A stretch of DNA of 64,000 nt from Lumnitzera littorea (GCA_024138015.1 JAMXBB010000001.1:95565996-95629995); one strand, 5' to 3'. Shown: positions 34,416 to 47,928, numbered from the stretch's first letter. Notes: generated from the letters alone by a model not told the origin. Translations and numbers: made by a program.

Positions 34416-35313
34416 TGATAGGAATCAACTCTTTGAACCAACTACTCGAAGCTAGGTTAGAGATTGTAAGCACTCGCATGGAGAATACTAGCTCAAAGAC
34501 CCATTTAGGATGAGGATTCCTATCTTGATCTCAACCTTCTATACTTCTACTGGCTTGAGCACCGAACTCTAGTAAGGTCCAACACAATTTCTAAGTTGCT
34601 AAGTACTGAGCATTTGTCTAAGCTAAGTTGCTAACCTTCTGATCTACTAAGCTACTAAGCCGAGCAATCCGAAGAGAATCTAAGCATCTTTATGCACCCA
34701 AGCTCTAACCTAAACTAGACTAGGTCAGCTTTAACTGTTGAATTTCTTCTAACCTCATCCAAATTGGATTCTACCATTGCCAAGACACCTTGGGATTTAC
34801 TTCAACAAGACCAGCTACGCTCTAGACCACCAATCACTATTTGATATATATCATCTAGCATAACGTTTCAAAATATTTCTTTACTTTTTATACAATGTAT
34901 TATTTGTCATTTTTACCCTTTTTAGTATATTTTAGGAATATTTTATAGATTATCCATTTTGTCTTTTCCTCATTTAGTGCAACCCTAATTAAGGTCAAAT
35001 AAATACTCCACTTCTAATATACAGCCAACATATACTTCATTATTGAATACATACATTTCTCTTTTGAGAGCATTTAACCGTGTCTTCTCTCTTATCCTTT
35101 TGCTCTATTTGGCTCCTTTAGCAAGAGTTATAGTGGAAAGTAGCTTTAATACTACATTTGTGTGTCATATTGAGTGTTAGGATTAGGTTGAGTAGGATCT
35201 ACTGGTCGTTATATCCAGTTGGTAGCCATTCAAATTTGTTAACCCCTTTTGTTTTCTTTCATTCTTATCTGTTGTGGTGTAACCTCCGTGTGTATAACCC
35301 TAAAGACGCATCA
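34416..35313 (+). repeat. Gypsy-2 3' LTR
   Basis: 898 bp, TGATAGGAATCAACTC...GACGCATCA, direct repeat of 28387-29286. The preceding GGCAGA is a weakened polypurine tract. Confidence 0.95.
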
Positions 35314-37367
35314 ATAGTAAAATGGTATTATATATTGTCTATTGAAGTAATACTTAATGAAAAGAAAATTAATTATGAAGGTAATAATTCTTTTTTATAT
35401 GTAAGAATATATTCGTTCTTTGATTGTTGGTGAATAGAGTTTTATGGAAAATACTAGAATTGTGACAATAAGATGCTAGTAATTGGGTTTTGGTATATCT
35501 TAAAATAGGTAAGGCAATTAAAGTGTAGAGAGATCTGAAAAGTATAAAGTGGAATCAAAAGGATCTCATTTCCACTTGATAAAATGATGTTATGTAATTT
35601 GAATTTTAGGATTTCTTATAATTTGATTAGACTTTATTTCACTTAAACTTTATTTGGGTTGTAATTTTATGTTAATAGATAAAACCCTATGACATTTGTA
35701 TTTGTAAAATTTTAATATTATTATCATCCATTTACCTTTTTTTCGTGTATAAGAATCTCATAGAGTTTTTTTTTTTATAACTTTTTAATTGATAAAAGGG
35801 TTCAATATAAACATAAAACATGTCTATTGAATGGGTTGGGTTATGCTTTTAGGTATTCAAACATGATTAATAAACAAGTCGTATCATAAATTAAGGTTTT
35901 CCAAACATGAACCTGTTTAAAGACAGACATAAGACACATCATGATAACACAAATTGTCAACCCTAATACAAAGGGAAACAGATTCTCTAAAGTTTTTATT
36001 TCTTAATGTTTCTAAAGTTATAAAAGTAATAGCTGATGTTGTCTAGTTTTTTGAAACAATGTGTGACATTAGTATGAGTCATGTTTTTAAAAAATCTAAA
36101 CAAGACAATCTTTACTTTTATAATTTTAAGAAACTTTAGAAAATAGGAACTTTAGAGAATTCAAATCCAATATAGAGTTGTTCCTTTTCTTTTTTTCCCC
36201 TTCACATGATCAAATTGACCTATTTGAAGCCTTGTAATACCTCAACCATGTTCTAGATGTTTTGAGTGGCTACTACTATATTTATTTTATATTATTCCTT
36301 CTTTTCTTCATTTCTTTTCTTTTCTTTTTGTATCTTGAGTACTTCTAATGCGGTGGTCAAGTAATCAAGTGGTATTTTCAGTTCTTGTTAATCTTTGTTA
36401 ATTCTTTCTTTGAGTTGTTGCCTCTAAAGTGTAGTTAGATCCTTGTTAATGTTATCTGTTGTTAATGCTGTGAGTTGTTGTCATTGAATTGCTATTTATC
36501 AATCTTTGAAAAACTTGTTACTTATTATTATTTTTAGTTTTTTGATAATTTGAAGTGCAAAAAATTATATATCCCTCCATGACATAAATTTGCAATAGTT
36601 ACTACTGTTTTAGTAATTAAATCTATCCAAAGTTAAGAGTCCAAGGTTGAAAATTCTCAAAAAGTGTTTTCCTTTTATTTTTTATTTGTTACAATTCAAT
36701 CTATTTCTTTTAGCAATTAAATCTTTGCAAAGCTAAAGATCAACAGATGGAAATTCTTGGCAATTACTTTCCTTTTTTGTATTACAAATTGTAATAACTG
36801 CTATTTTCATCAACTTTATTCTTTTAGTAATTAATTCTTTGCAAGCTGAGAGTCAATGCTAAAAAGTTCTTAGCAATTGCTTTCCCTTTGTTTTTTTTTT
36901 TTTTTTTTACAAATTTCTAGCAACAGCTATTTTCATTAACTATTGTTTATAGAGAATCCAAGTGTTGTTGCATTGCTAAAGAATCAAACTACCAACCTTC
37001 CATTTACTATAAGCATAGGAACCTCGCCATCTATAGTTTCAACCCACCTAATGACACCATAATAGCTATTCTCATGTTATAAAGGACAACTATATGAACC
37101 TACTTCTGTAGTTTTCTAAAGTCTTAGTTCTTTGTAGCTTGGGGGTTGTAGATATGAGTTTTCAATTAGAGATGAGATTTGGGTCATGGAGTTTTGAAGA
37201 AGATTGATGCAATATATAATATGTTTGTGCAATTACAATTAGTTATCAATAATATGATTTTTTTTTTGTCCAAATTTCGTCAATAGTCAAAATCCATGAG
37301 CGCCACATCATTTCACTAATATACACATAAGCAACATCTAACGTCTACGAGCATCCACACTAATAGA

Positions 37368-37482
37368 AGGGCTAATGTGATACATTTTAAAAAGCAAAGG
37401 GACTCAAATGAAATATTGTAAGATTAGGTATTAAAATGAACATTTTCAAAAGTTTAGGTATTGTTGTAAGCTTTATCCCTAA
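37368..37482 (-). repeat. dispersed repeat, inverted partner of 16852-16975
   Basis: See the partner. The reverse complement keeps the order GTTCATTTTA then TTTTTAAAATGTATCA. Confidence 0.6.
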
Positions 37483-38274
37483 AAGAAAGGGAATTTGAGT
37501 AATTTCTATACTTAGGATTTTCCTTACATAGGCAGCTAACTAGATTTCCTCCTACTAAGCCTACTTTCATAATCCACACTTAACTACACTCCCTTCATTC
37601 CAAAAACCTAACACAATTTTTTTCTCCTAAAGGGACTTAAAAGTTGTGTTCTGGCTAGACTACAAATCCTAACCATAAGGACATAATTATGTAAGGGAAA
37701 TTCAGGCAAGATATTGTTGGACTCTTACATGTATGCTAAGAAGTTGATCATAAAGATGGTTTAGTAATGGTTCTATACTTTTGTTTATAGAGAATCATAG
37801 GATTAAGAAATGTAATCTAAGTTCGAGATTTTGAAGACAAGGTTAAGTAATCATAAAGAAGAAGATTTGAAGATCTACAAAACATGTCAATTTTGCTTTA
37901 GTAGATTTCCTTTATTAGAGATGATTAACTAAAAATTACGAAGAAATCAAGAATTAGACAATAAATAGGATGAGTTTTGATAAAGTTTGTGTAGTATGGT
38001 ATGTACATGGTTGATCATGTGCATGTCTTGTGATACTATGCTTGGGATAACTATGGAGAAGTATTAATCTAATGACATGTGGAAGCATGTGATTATAAAG
38101 AGGCATAGAAGGACAAATAAATGATCTTGGTAACTTGTGACTGTGCATGATAATTTCTTAAATGTTCTTAATTGTTCTTCATAGAACTCTTGGTTTGATT
38201 TTTCATAATGATAATTTAGTGTCACCACAACGTTTTTCCCAATTTGCTGCGTGCCCAATATTAGGAGGAGAGGG

Positions 38275-38745
38275 CCTTTATTTATAGACTTCGAGGCTCA
38301 TTCTTGACCATTAAATAATTCTAGAGATTGATAGGTGAGATGAACCATTTATGAAATTTGTTAGATTGTTATGATGATCAATAGACAAAATAAGTCTTCA
38401 TAAATGCATATGTAGCTCCTCTTGGGCTTTAATATAAATGGATTATTTATGAGCTTGACATATGCAAGCTCAATAAAGTTATAAATGAGTCTACTAAGCC
38501 TAATAATCTTGTAAATAAGCCTACAAAAGGACATATTATGCATGAAGCTAACCAAGAAGGCCAAAAGTGGTAGGAATCTCTATTTTAAGCCTACAAAGTT
38601 AGATCTCCATAAGACATCCTTAAATGAATGGGCCCAACTTTCCAAAACATGTCATTAGCCTAAAAAGTTCGTCAATGGCATTAAATTGAGTCAAGCCAAA
38701 TTACTAAAATCAACTTTTATATTTGCCCCTTAATTAGAAGCTTCC
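38275..38745 (+). repeat. dispersed repeat, copy 2 (partner 10290-10850)
   Basis: Shares CATGTCATTAGCCTAAAAAG (38648) with CATGCTACTAGCTTAAAAAA (10768), then GGCATTAAATT and TTACTAAAAT in the same order. Unknown family. Confidence 0.45.
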
Positions 38746-41700
38746 CTAACAAAGTTTAAGGGTTTTAGGCACTTATTAGATAAGTTAGCTCTTTAAGTTG
38801 CTATTTGGCATGAATTGCTAAATTATCATTTCATTATCTAATATGTTGATATCCTTACTTATTGATGAACCATAACATAACAATTTTGCACTTATGACTA
38901 CTATAGTGCTAATAATGTAATAGTCACTAGAATTGACCATACTTTATATCTCCTAAAGCTTGTTCAATAAAATTTTGAATACAAATGAGTCAATTTTAAT
39001 ATAAGTATATTCGTGGCGTTTTTTATTAGAAACTAAAATACTAAGTTCCAATATATAATAGAAGTTAGAGATAGACTAGTTAACCAATAAAATTGATGTT
39101 CATTAATGAAAACCTATTAGCAAAATATAATAATGGGTCATGTGGTATGATAGATAAGATAAATATATATCATGTAACATATGTATAACTAAGAATAAAC
39201 CACGATAACCATCAATATAATGATGAAATTTGAAGATAAGGTTAGTTATTTTCTCCGACTCACGACTTATAGCTAGATGGTAGGAAAGGAGGAAAGAAAA
39301 ATGTACATTCAAACAAGAAAAGCTAAGGATGAAAGGAGAAGAATAAGTATAATTATACTTGACTAGAAAAGTTGCTTCCTTTTCTCTTAAACTTGTGGAG
39401 ATCTACTTACCAAGACATCTACTTTCTCTAAATGTTATTCCAAAAATTGGTTGTATGTAGATACAATAAAGAGGTCAAAAGCCAACATTCAAGAGGAATC
39501 AAGTGGAGTTCAAAGGATATGCTAAAGAAATAGGGACAATAGTAGAGATAGCATTGGTCATTCTGATTCATGGTTATATGGGCAATTTGCTGTAAAACTT
39601 CTTGGGGGACTGAAGGTTAGGGTCGAGGGGAGTTTAATCAACAAGACCTCTTCCGCTAATGCTGGTCATAACTCCAATTTCCCTTCAGTATCTTTTTCCT
39701 CCTTATTTTGATTGTTTTATGTAAAACTCTTCCTAAAATAATGAAAATTGTATTCTAAGCTAATTTTTAGTATACTTTTAAGCTATAATTTTTCAAGTTT
39801 GAAATATGTGATGGATGTAATGGGCCCTTAAATAATTTTGATGCTTGAAATCAAATTTGAATTCATTTTTTGATGCCATAGTGATGTAGTTTCAACTTGA
39901 TTTTTTTTATTTAAAAAAATGTAGACTCTTAATGCATTATAATAAATTTAAATACTAAGAAATCTAATTAAAGAGCACTTTTGATATTTATTTTGATTTA
40001 TTTCCTAATTTTCATTGTTTTTCTTTACTACTTAATGGAGTATTCTTCAAAAGTCAACCAAATGAATTTGATTTGTTGAAGTTATAGGGGCTTATAACAT
40101 GGTGCTCTTGAATGGATAAATTTAGTTTAATACTGGATTTGATGATATAGATTATTGATGGTAATTTCTAATAATTAAGGGCTAAAGTGGTAATCTTTGA
40201 AAACTTGTACAAGAGGCTATATTAGTTGCCAAGACTAGATGATTTGAATAGAAATATTTTGTAGTCCTACGATAATTTTTTATAGAATTGGTCAAGTTCG
40301 TTTATTAACTATTGCATATTATTTGAGAAAAGGCTCGAGTTTGCAATGAGAATGCGATTACATATGATGATTAGGATGTTTAAGTGGTATTGTTGCATTG
40401 TTGTGGTGTTAGTGATTAACTAAACTTAGTAGGCAATAGTAGGAATTGTTAAGTAATGTTGGTTGGTTAATTACTCAATTGAATCAGAATTTGAGTATAT
40501 ATAGCGTGAGGAGAAATAGAAAAATGAAGGGCATTTCTATAAGTTCGAATATTGAGTAGATTCATGATATTGTAGTGAGCATAGCGATTTATAAAACACT
40601 AAACTTGGATAACAAATTGTTAAGTTATGAATATTAGAAATCAATAGTGTGATGTTAAAGCTCGTCTGGTGATTAAGCTTTGCTATCTGCCTAATATGTA
40701 TATCTTATTAACGTATTGATGGATATTTAGTTTCTGGTACGATTAGATCGATTCTTCATATTCTTTTACTAGTTGGTTGGGGATAATCTAATTCATCCAA
40801 GTGAGCATCTAAGACCTTTTGATTGGTTAATTTTTTATTTTGTTAATGATTGCACTTGTGATTGTAGGCTATTGTGTTTAGCTAGTTATTTGAAAAAGTT
40901 AAGCTTAGTTTAGTGTTTGTTATGGTTGCTTGATGTTATGAGTAGATGAAGTGTGAATTAGTATATTATAATATTGTTCCCAAGTATGTTCTAACTCCTT
41001 TAAATTTCACTTGAGTGAACTATTGAATGAGACTCTTTATCGACAATTCATAAGTGAATTAAAGTATGCTTGGCTATATGTTTCTCATTGATTTATGCTT
41101 TGGGTGATCTTTATGTTATGCTTGGTTTTATGATCTTTCGTTTGTCTTGGTTATGAATTGCATCTTGATTGTTTGGTTTGCTTGGTAATCATATGGAATT
41201 ATTCATGGCATGAAGTGACCTAAAAGTGATTGTTTTTAGAACCTAGTTTTGATGAAAGTAAGTGCTTGGCTTGAAAAGCTCAGTTTCCAACATGTAGATT
41301 GTATTTGCTCGGTATAGAGCCACCTAGTGCTGCTCTTCTATTGCTTGACTTATACTCGGTTGTTTCTTGGTAAAGAGCCACTCTTAAATTTGCTCGGTTT
41401 ATGCTCGGTTCGTTGCTATGTTTGAGTCACCATGTGTTACTCATTTAGGATACTAGCAAGCTTATAGCACATGCATTAGCATAGCATCCATGTGTTGCGC
41501 GAATGTTAAGTTTGAGCTTGAATTCAATCGTATTCTTGGATTTCGTTGTTTGGCTTGCTACTGTGGAACTTCTATTGTTATATCGATTTTTAGTTGTGGA
41601 TTTAGTTAAGCATCATCTGATTTATTATAGTAATATACTGTTATTCTACTATAGTTTACTCACTTGGCTTAAAATATGAGTTAAGAGGTTAGTTGTATAA

Positions 41701-42215
41701 TCTCAAGTACATAAAGGCAAGCTTAAAGGAGGATTCAAGGCATAGGTATGGAGAACAAAGAGCACTGAAGTCATTTTTGACAATCGTATGCTAAAATCAT
41801 AATCCTAGTGTACCTGAGTTACATAGTTGTTGAGATAAACTCAGTTACTTCTTTTATATAAGAGTAATTTGTATGGTTTGTAATAATAACAATAATACTT
41901 GTCCTTAAGCACATGTATAGATCTCTAAGAGTGATCACAAGTAAGTTAATTAAACAAATAGGAACTTTGATAATAAATAATGATCTAAGAGCACAAGGCC
42001 AATTCATATGATGTATTATGTATGACATGTAAGCAAGTAAGGTGATAGGTTTGGTTATGGAATGTGTTATGGTACAAGGTTTTATCTAAAGGTTAAAATA
42101 CTAGATCATAATACTGTAAACTTTAGGACAGGTGATATGCTAGCAGTTCTTTAATGATTTGTGGCATATAGGGAAGTGAGTGAAAAAGTATAAGTTTGAT
42201 ATTTTGTGTAGGCCT

Positions 42216-42323
42216 ATCTTTAACTCAGGGAAGGTGTAGCTTATTTTTAACTCAAGGATGGCGTAACAATTCATTTAACTTAGGTATGGCTTATTTTTAA
42301 GTCAAGAATGGCATAACAATTTC
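42216..42323. repeat. short imperfect tandem repeat, about 50-bp unit
   Basis: TTATTTTTAACTCAAGGATG starts a unit at 42241-42290 that is repeated from 42291 (TTATTTTTAAGTCAAGAATG). A shorter related piece precedes it at 42216-42240 (ATCTTTAACTCAGGGAAGG). Confidence 0.75.
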
Positions 42324-44470
42324 TTTTCAAGGTACTGTACTTATGAGAGCTATGCTTAATGCAAATTAAAATTAAATCCCTAGATGGTAGGTCATTACAT
42401 ATTGCCCCCAAGAGAGTAAATGGAGCACATATGGCTTGATATTGAAATCTTGAATTCCTAGTTATTTGCTCTTCGTTAGAGGAAAATAAATTTCATTTGC
42501 CATTGACAAATATTTGAGCCTTTTTATAAAAGCTTATTTGATAAATTCTTGATGACTATTATCATGAATTTTTGACTCATTTAGCATAATAGGAATTCCA
42601 TAAAATAAATTTGAGACAACACTGCTCTCATGAAGACGGTGTTTATAATTTCAATAAATTTCTTCATGAATGTATCACAACACGAAATTGTCACTTTTGA
42701 AATCCAGGCAATTTCTTTTTTCCTCCATAAAATATATATATATACATATATATGCACATATATTTAATTATTTCTATATAAGTGCTCTTGCTTGTAAAAT
42801 ATATTCTTTTTAGAGAAATAGCTCACTATGGCTCCAAATAGTTGTTCTGCAAATAAATGTTCATAATGCAATTTTAACACTTGGTGGAATATTTAAATGG
42901 AGTTACACTTAATTTGATGTATGTATATCGTTGCGATCATTTCCTCTTACTGGGTACGTGTGGTATGGAACTGTGATATTGAATTTTGTCATCAAGTTTT
43001 CATATGCATAGAGTGGGAAATAAATTCCCTTGACCATTGATGAACACTTTGGAGTACCAAATAGAAGTCTCTCTAATAAGCATTTGATGGTGGGCATCAT
43101 AAATTTTAAGTTGTGTTCTTTACTCAAGTGGAATGCCTCAAAATAGACTTAGCTTTGTGAAATGGTAGCCCGACTTGTTTCGGCACATTCATGCAAATAT
43201 GTCTATATATAAATATTTCTATTTTTAGGAAAGGGGGCCTGTCATCCTTAGTCCTCACCGGATAGCTGCAATTTTTCCTTTTGATGGGTCATTCGGATGC
43301 CAACAGAGAGCCAGTTGAGCGGCTCTCTTCTCGCCCTTAAGATACAAGAGCTTCTTTTTCCTCATAAGATATTCCTTTCCAATATCATGATGTTATCTTA
43401 CTCTAATAATAAATTAATATAATATTTGTTCATAATTTTGAAATCTTAATTTTTGAATGATAATTTTATATCATTTTCGATTGAAAGACTTATTTTTAAA
43501 TGGAAAAATAGTGACAGAAAGGAAAGAAAACTCAAAACAAATCACGATAAAAAAAATGATTATACCTTATAGTAACTTTGGAGTAAATGAGTGATCGTAT
43601 AGAATATAATCTTTTAGGATACGTGATTTGAATTTTTGAAAATTACTATAAATTAATTGTACAAATTAGTGGAAGGAGATAACTATACATGGATAATAAC
43701 ATCTGACATATATATATGCGCATACCCAGTGGCACTCTAGAACATTACATAGGCTGTAAAAATTGTGTTATTAATTTACATATGTGTTATTTATTATTGT
43801 TTTATAATGTTAAAGACTTATGTACATTTTATGTATGTTCTTATGTTGTAGATAGAAAACACGTATTATTTTTAGAATGAAATTCTAGAAATTGAATATT
43901 TCATAGAACTCAAGTTAATTAATAAATTATGATATAACTTGCATGTGTTTTTTTTTTTTACAGATACGTGACTATATGTATACGATGTATTTTCGATCTG
44001 TTTAGCTAATTAAGAGTTTATTCTACGAGCCATATGAAGAGGCATGTTAAGATGATTGGTTTAGAAGATTAGCCGCATGATAATTTTTTTTAATTTACTT
44101 TTATTTATCCAAATTTTGTTAAATTTACCTTTTTAATTGTTGTCACATTTAATCAATGTTTGTGATTATAAGAAAAAAAAAAATACAGTGTAGTAATAAT
44201 AATAATATCATAAAATATTTCAAAAATTTAGCTAAATCACAGATTGATAAATTCAGTAAAATTTAAAGAAATTACATTGAAAGGATCGACTCCAAATTGT
44301 TACACCATGAGGTAGCACAAGTGGGTATCCCATGTCTCCTCCATCATCCCACTCTTGGTATTTAAGGCTATTACAACAAAGCCTCTCGATATTAAAAAAG
44401 AAAAAACCATTATTTGCGGTAATCGTACTGTGCCGTTCACTGCAATAATTAGTTTTTGAAATAGAGAGAG

Positions 44471-44494
44471 AAAAAAAAAAAAAAAAAAAAAAAA
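44471..44494. repeat. poly-A run
   Basis: 24 consecutive A on the plus strand, after a short GA run. Confidence 0.95.
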
Positions 44495-45018
44495 CAGCAA
44501 CAATATAACAAAAAGAAAAATGACGGACAAGCAACTTGACATTATATGAAAGTAGAAATCTTGATAAATCTCTATCCATCTTACTTTTACCATAATCTTT
44601 CAAAAGGATTGGGAATACTAATAAATTCAAACATAGTTATATATCATAATTATATCCCTTACAATTAATGAAAAAGCGCATAACTTAATTAATGAGAACT
44701 ATGTAACATTGAACTGCATAATGCTGCTACAGAATATTTCTTCGCATAATTTGAATAATACCGTAGAAGCGAATCCTATTTATAACAAAACAAAAAAAAT
44801 TAATGATCCAATAATGACAATTGCCAAAATAATAACAACCGTATGAAAACACACATATAATTTCCGCAAGCCCTCAAAATTAAATGCAACTGAATAATCA
44901 AATCAATATTAAACCTTATTAGAATCTCTAAACTTAATGATAATCCGTTAAACCTTAAATTCGGACAGGGCTTTGCTTGCAAAAGCCACACGACACACCA
45001 ATGACAGAATTAAGGTTG

Positions 45019-46460
45019 TCACTCTGTTTTCTTCAAAAACGTTCCAGAAACATCATGGTACTGATTTTCTTGAGAAACATCCGTCGTAGAAGCACTGGCT
45101 TGCATGATCGCCGGGTACTGATGAAGCAATGGCGGTGGTGGCTGCATGGTCGATGCTGGATTGTTATTATAGAACATTGAGGGATTGGAGTGGTCGAACA
45201 TGATCATGTTGTCGAGGACTCGGACGTTTTGGTCAATTGGGACAGGAGGATTATTCACTGGTTGGTATTGGCTGGCCAGCGAGTTTTGGTGGAAGTTGCT
45301 GCTAGATGATGCGCCAGGGCCAGCAGCAAGGTGGTGGTGGTGATGCAAAATATTGGTTTGCAAAGACACGTTCATAAAGGAGGAAAACGGGTGGCAATTC
45401 ACATTGAGAGGCGGTACTCGAGCTTCGTTTCGTCCCAAAAACGGAGTCAAGCTCGAGTCGTGTTGTTGTTTTTGCGTGTCAGGAATTACCAACCCTGAAG
45501 ACGACGAATGGTTGCTAGAAGAACCGGCATGAGGCCAATCATTGTCCTTCAATATCATTGTACCCAAAGTGTTGTTCATGGAGGTTGAATGATCATTATA
45601 TGATGGAGGAAAGTAGGATCCGAAATTGTGTTGCAACATGGGTGGTTTGGTATCGAGTGGCTTCACAGATATTATTGGTGTCTGTTGATCCTGAAGCATG
45701 CCTTGTACTTGCAAGTAATGGGCGTGACTTGCGAGACACAAATCCTCCATTGTAACACCTGGTGATGTATGTAGGACAAGGAACATGTTAAACAAATAAA
45801 GAGCTAAACACTAACATCAAAATCTATCAACAATTACTATCGTGAACTCGAATACTATCAGTACTTGTCCGTATAAGTTCTAATGATAATTTTTCCTAAT
45901 AACATATATAACAAGAAAAGTACTTTGTCTTTATATGGAATCTATCTTAAATCTTTTGGTTCCTCCATACCTGGATTTATTACTGTGTATTCCTTCATCA
46001 TGGAGTGCATCTTCTTAGCAATTTCGAGACGTGCAGCCAATACAGAAAGAATTTTTCTCAGCTCCCCCTCATCATTGAAATTGCTTATCAGTTCATCCGT
46101 AACAGGATATTTTGCACTCCAACTAGCCAACCTTGCTTTCACCAACTCATTCTCAACCTTCCTCTTCCGTGCCACGTAAAATTCAGCCAATCCAGTAGCT
46201 CTTTTCGCACGGCGATCCATCCCTTCACGTCGATATCTCTCGATGATGCACTTAACCTTCTCATCGTCGGCCGGCCAAGTCGTCGGCTCCATCGAGCTAT
46301 CGCTACCCTCAGGACCGTATATGATAATGCAAGTATCTACGCCGCACAAGACGGAAAACTCTTCGGCCTTCTTCATCAAACCTTTTTTCCTTTTCTCGTA
46401 TGTTGTCCGCCGTGATCTTTCCTTTGTTATGAGCTCTAGAGCCAACTTGCCACGACCCAT
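45019..46460 (-). CDS. type I MADS-box transcription factor (two exons)
   Basis: Exon 1 46460-45971 and exon 2 45758-45019 join (CCAG|GTATGG donor, CATCACCAG acceptor, phase 1) to a 409-residue protein. Residues 1-60 are the DNA-binding MADS domain (GRGKLALELI, TTYEKRKKGLMKKAEEFSVL, CGVDTCIIIYGPEG). About 75-160 carry WPADDEKVKCIIERYRREG and a helical region rich in Arg, Lys and Glu. There is no K-box, which marks it as type I. The WP.D..KV..II segment is most like the M-beta group (AGL82/AGL103-like), from memory. Residues 164-409 are low in order: rich in Ser, Asn, Pro, Gln and His, with HHHHH and PPPPLL runs, as in many activation regions. Type I MADS proteins usually act as heterodimers in gametophyte, endosperm or embryo; that role is inferred. 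The sequence is intact. Confidence 0.9.
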
Positions 46461-46494
46461 CTTCTAGCTAAAGCATAAAGATAAAAAAAAAAAA

Positions 46495-46523
46495 AGAAGA
46501 AGAAGAAGAAGAAGAAGAAGAAA
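46495..46523. repeat. (GAA)n microsatellite in MADS 5' leader
   Basis: About nine GAA units on the plus strand (TTC on the coding strand), preceded by a poly-A run, 35-65 bp upstream of the MADS start codon. Confidence 0.92.
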
Positions 46524-46561
46524 GTTTCTAAATCAAAACGATAAGAAAAATGGGAAGCGTA

Positions 46562-46567
46562 TATATA
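46562..46567 (-). promoter_or_regulatory. possible TATA box of the MADS gene
   Basis: The minus strand reads GTATATATACG about 102 bp upstream of the ATG at 46460. Spacing is right for a TATA box with a short leader, but TATATA is common in this AT-rich DNA. Confidence 0.4.
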
Positions 46568-47231
46568 CGAGCAAACAGCGTACTTTTGAAATATTTGTAC
46601 ATGTTTAGTATAGTATTTATATTAGGACAATCAAATTAGTAATTTTTTAAAATTTATCACTATTAATGATATTTCCATATTATCTATTAATTTATATGAC
46701 TTGTTAGTATTATTAAATCTTTTTTCACTTCTAAACTCTTAATAAGACAATTTCAATTGCCTTTTCTAATAAAATTATAATTATATCTCTTTGTGCAGTT
46801 AAGATACTTATCTGGTCACAAATTACTTTATATGATAATATTTCACTTAATATCTAGTTTCCACTTCTGTTTGAGGAAACATTAAATGCCACCTCCTTAA
46901 ATATTTGTTTGTTTTTCTTGTGTCAATAAAAGTTTGATGATCCAAGGACCACTAAATTAATTACGATTGCTCTCTTAATTGGCCTCATGGCACATCAAAT
47001 TGTAGGGGTTTAGAAGTAAAAAAAGCATAGCCCTGTATAAGTCTTACTGTCTTAGTATGTTGTGTGTCAGAAAGATAATGAAATAACCATGATAAAGGGA
47101 TGGACCCAGAACCGCATTTACTTTTCGGTATATTATTCAGAAACATTAGAAAATATTATGAATTTCGATCCTTAAATATCTCTTCGTTCATTTATGATTA
47201 TATAATTACACTCGCTCAGGCCACAGCTTGG

Positions 47232-47234
<3 letters not shown>

Positions 47235-47284
<50 letters not shown>
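47235..47284. repeat. compound (AT)n(GT)n microsatellite
   Basis: About 15 AT units (47235-47264) followed by 10 GT units (47265-47284). Confidence 0.97.
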
Positions 47285-47928
47285 ATCTTTCGACTACTGA
47301 TGTTCCCTTTCAACATAAATGAAGCCAGCAAATGCAAAACAATGAAGAAACTTCCTTCCTACGTAATGTTCTCGACCGCCTTTCAACGGATGTCAGATCA
47401 ATCCCCATTACATATTTTCACGTTAAAAATAATTGAAACCCATATGTCTCATTGAATATATTTTCTATAATATTATTGTGATTTTATTTTATTTTTCTTA
47501 TAATTTTAACACGATAATATTTAAAAATAAATAAATTAAAGAAAATTAACAGAATATAAAATTTAGAGGATCCTTATGGATCAGTAAAAGTCACAACTAG
47601 GAAGTGCCTACAAACTTTGGACCACCATTGACAAGGTGAATCGTAGGTTTTAGGATAACGCCTATGAATCAGGCACAATACTTCCGTTCTTGCTACAAGA
47701 AGTGTAATATGTTAATCAATTAAGAAAGACGACTTATAAGAAATCGGAAGGAAGAAAATAATATTGAATATAGATTAGAAATATGTACCTTGTGCCTTCC
47801 TCTTAGCTTTCTTGAGAAATAACCTTTCAAGTTTTAGAACTTTTCTTTTACGGAAGAGAACAGAAGACAATCTTGGTATATGATAAATATATATATAATA
47901 TAAAGTGAGATACTGTTTTCCATATAAA

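Larger units (their letters stand above)
28387..35313 (+). mobile_element. Gypsy-2: full-length degenerate Ty3/gypsy element
   Basis: 5' LTR 28387-29286, primer site 29294-29305, gag, zinc knuckle, protease, RT and integrase remnants, 3' LTR 34416-35313. The 5-bp flanks are both ATAGT (28382-28386 and 35314-35318), a perfect target duplication, so both ends are exact. The element has many stops and frameshifts, has lost the RNase H to integrase junction, and carries a nested solo LTR at 30615-31465. Confidence 0.95.
35319..44990. other. gene-free, repeat-derived region
   Basis: No coding region supported. It holds dispersed repeat copies at 37368-37482 and 38275-38745, a block with repeated GCTCGGT words at 41280-41500 that looks like an old retroelement piece, a short tandem repeat at 42216-42323, AT-rich microsatellite-like stretches and a poly-A run at 44471-44494. 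Confidence 0.5.

Noticed and set aside
44253..44630. two overlapping minus-strand ORFs of 97-125 codons with a Phe run
   Set aside because: The Phe run is the poly-A tract read in reverse; no other support.
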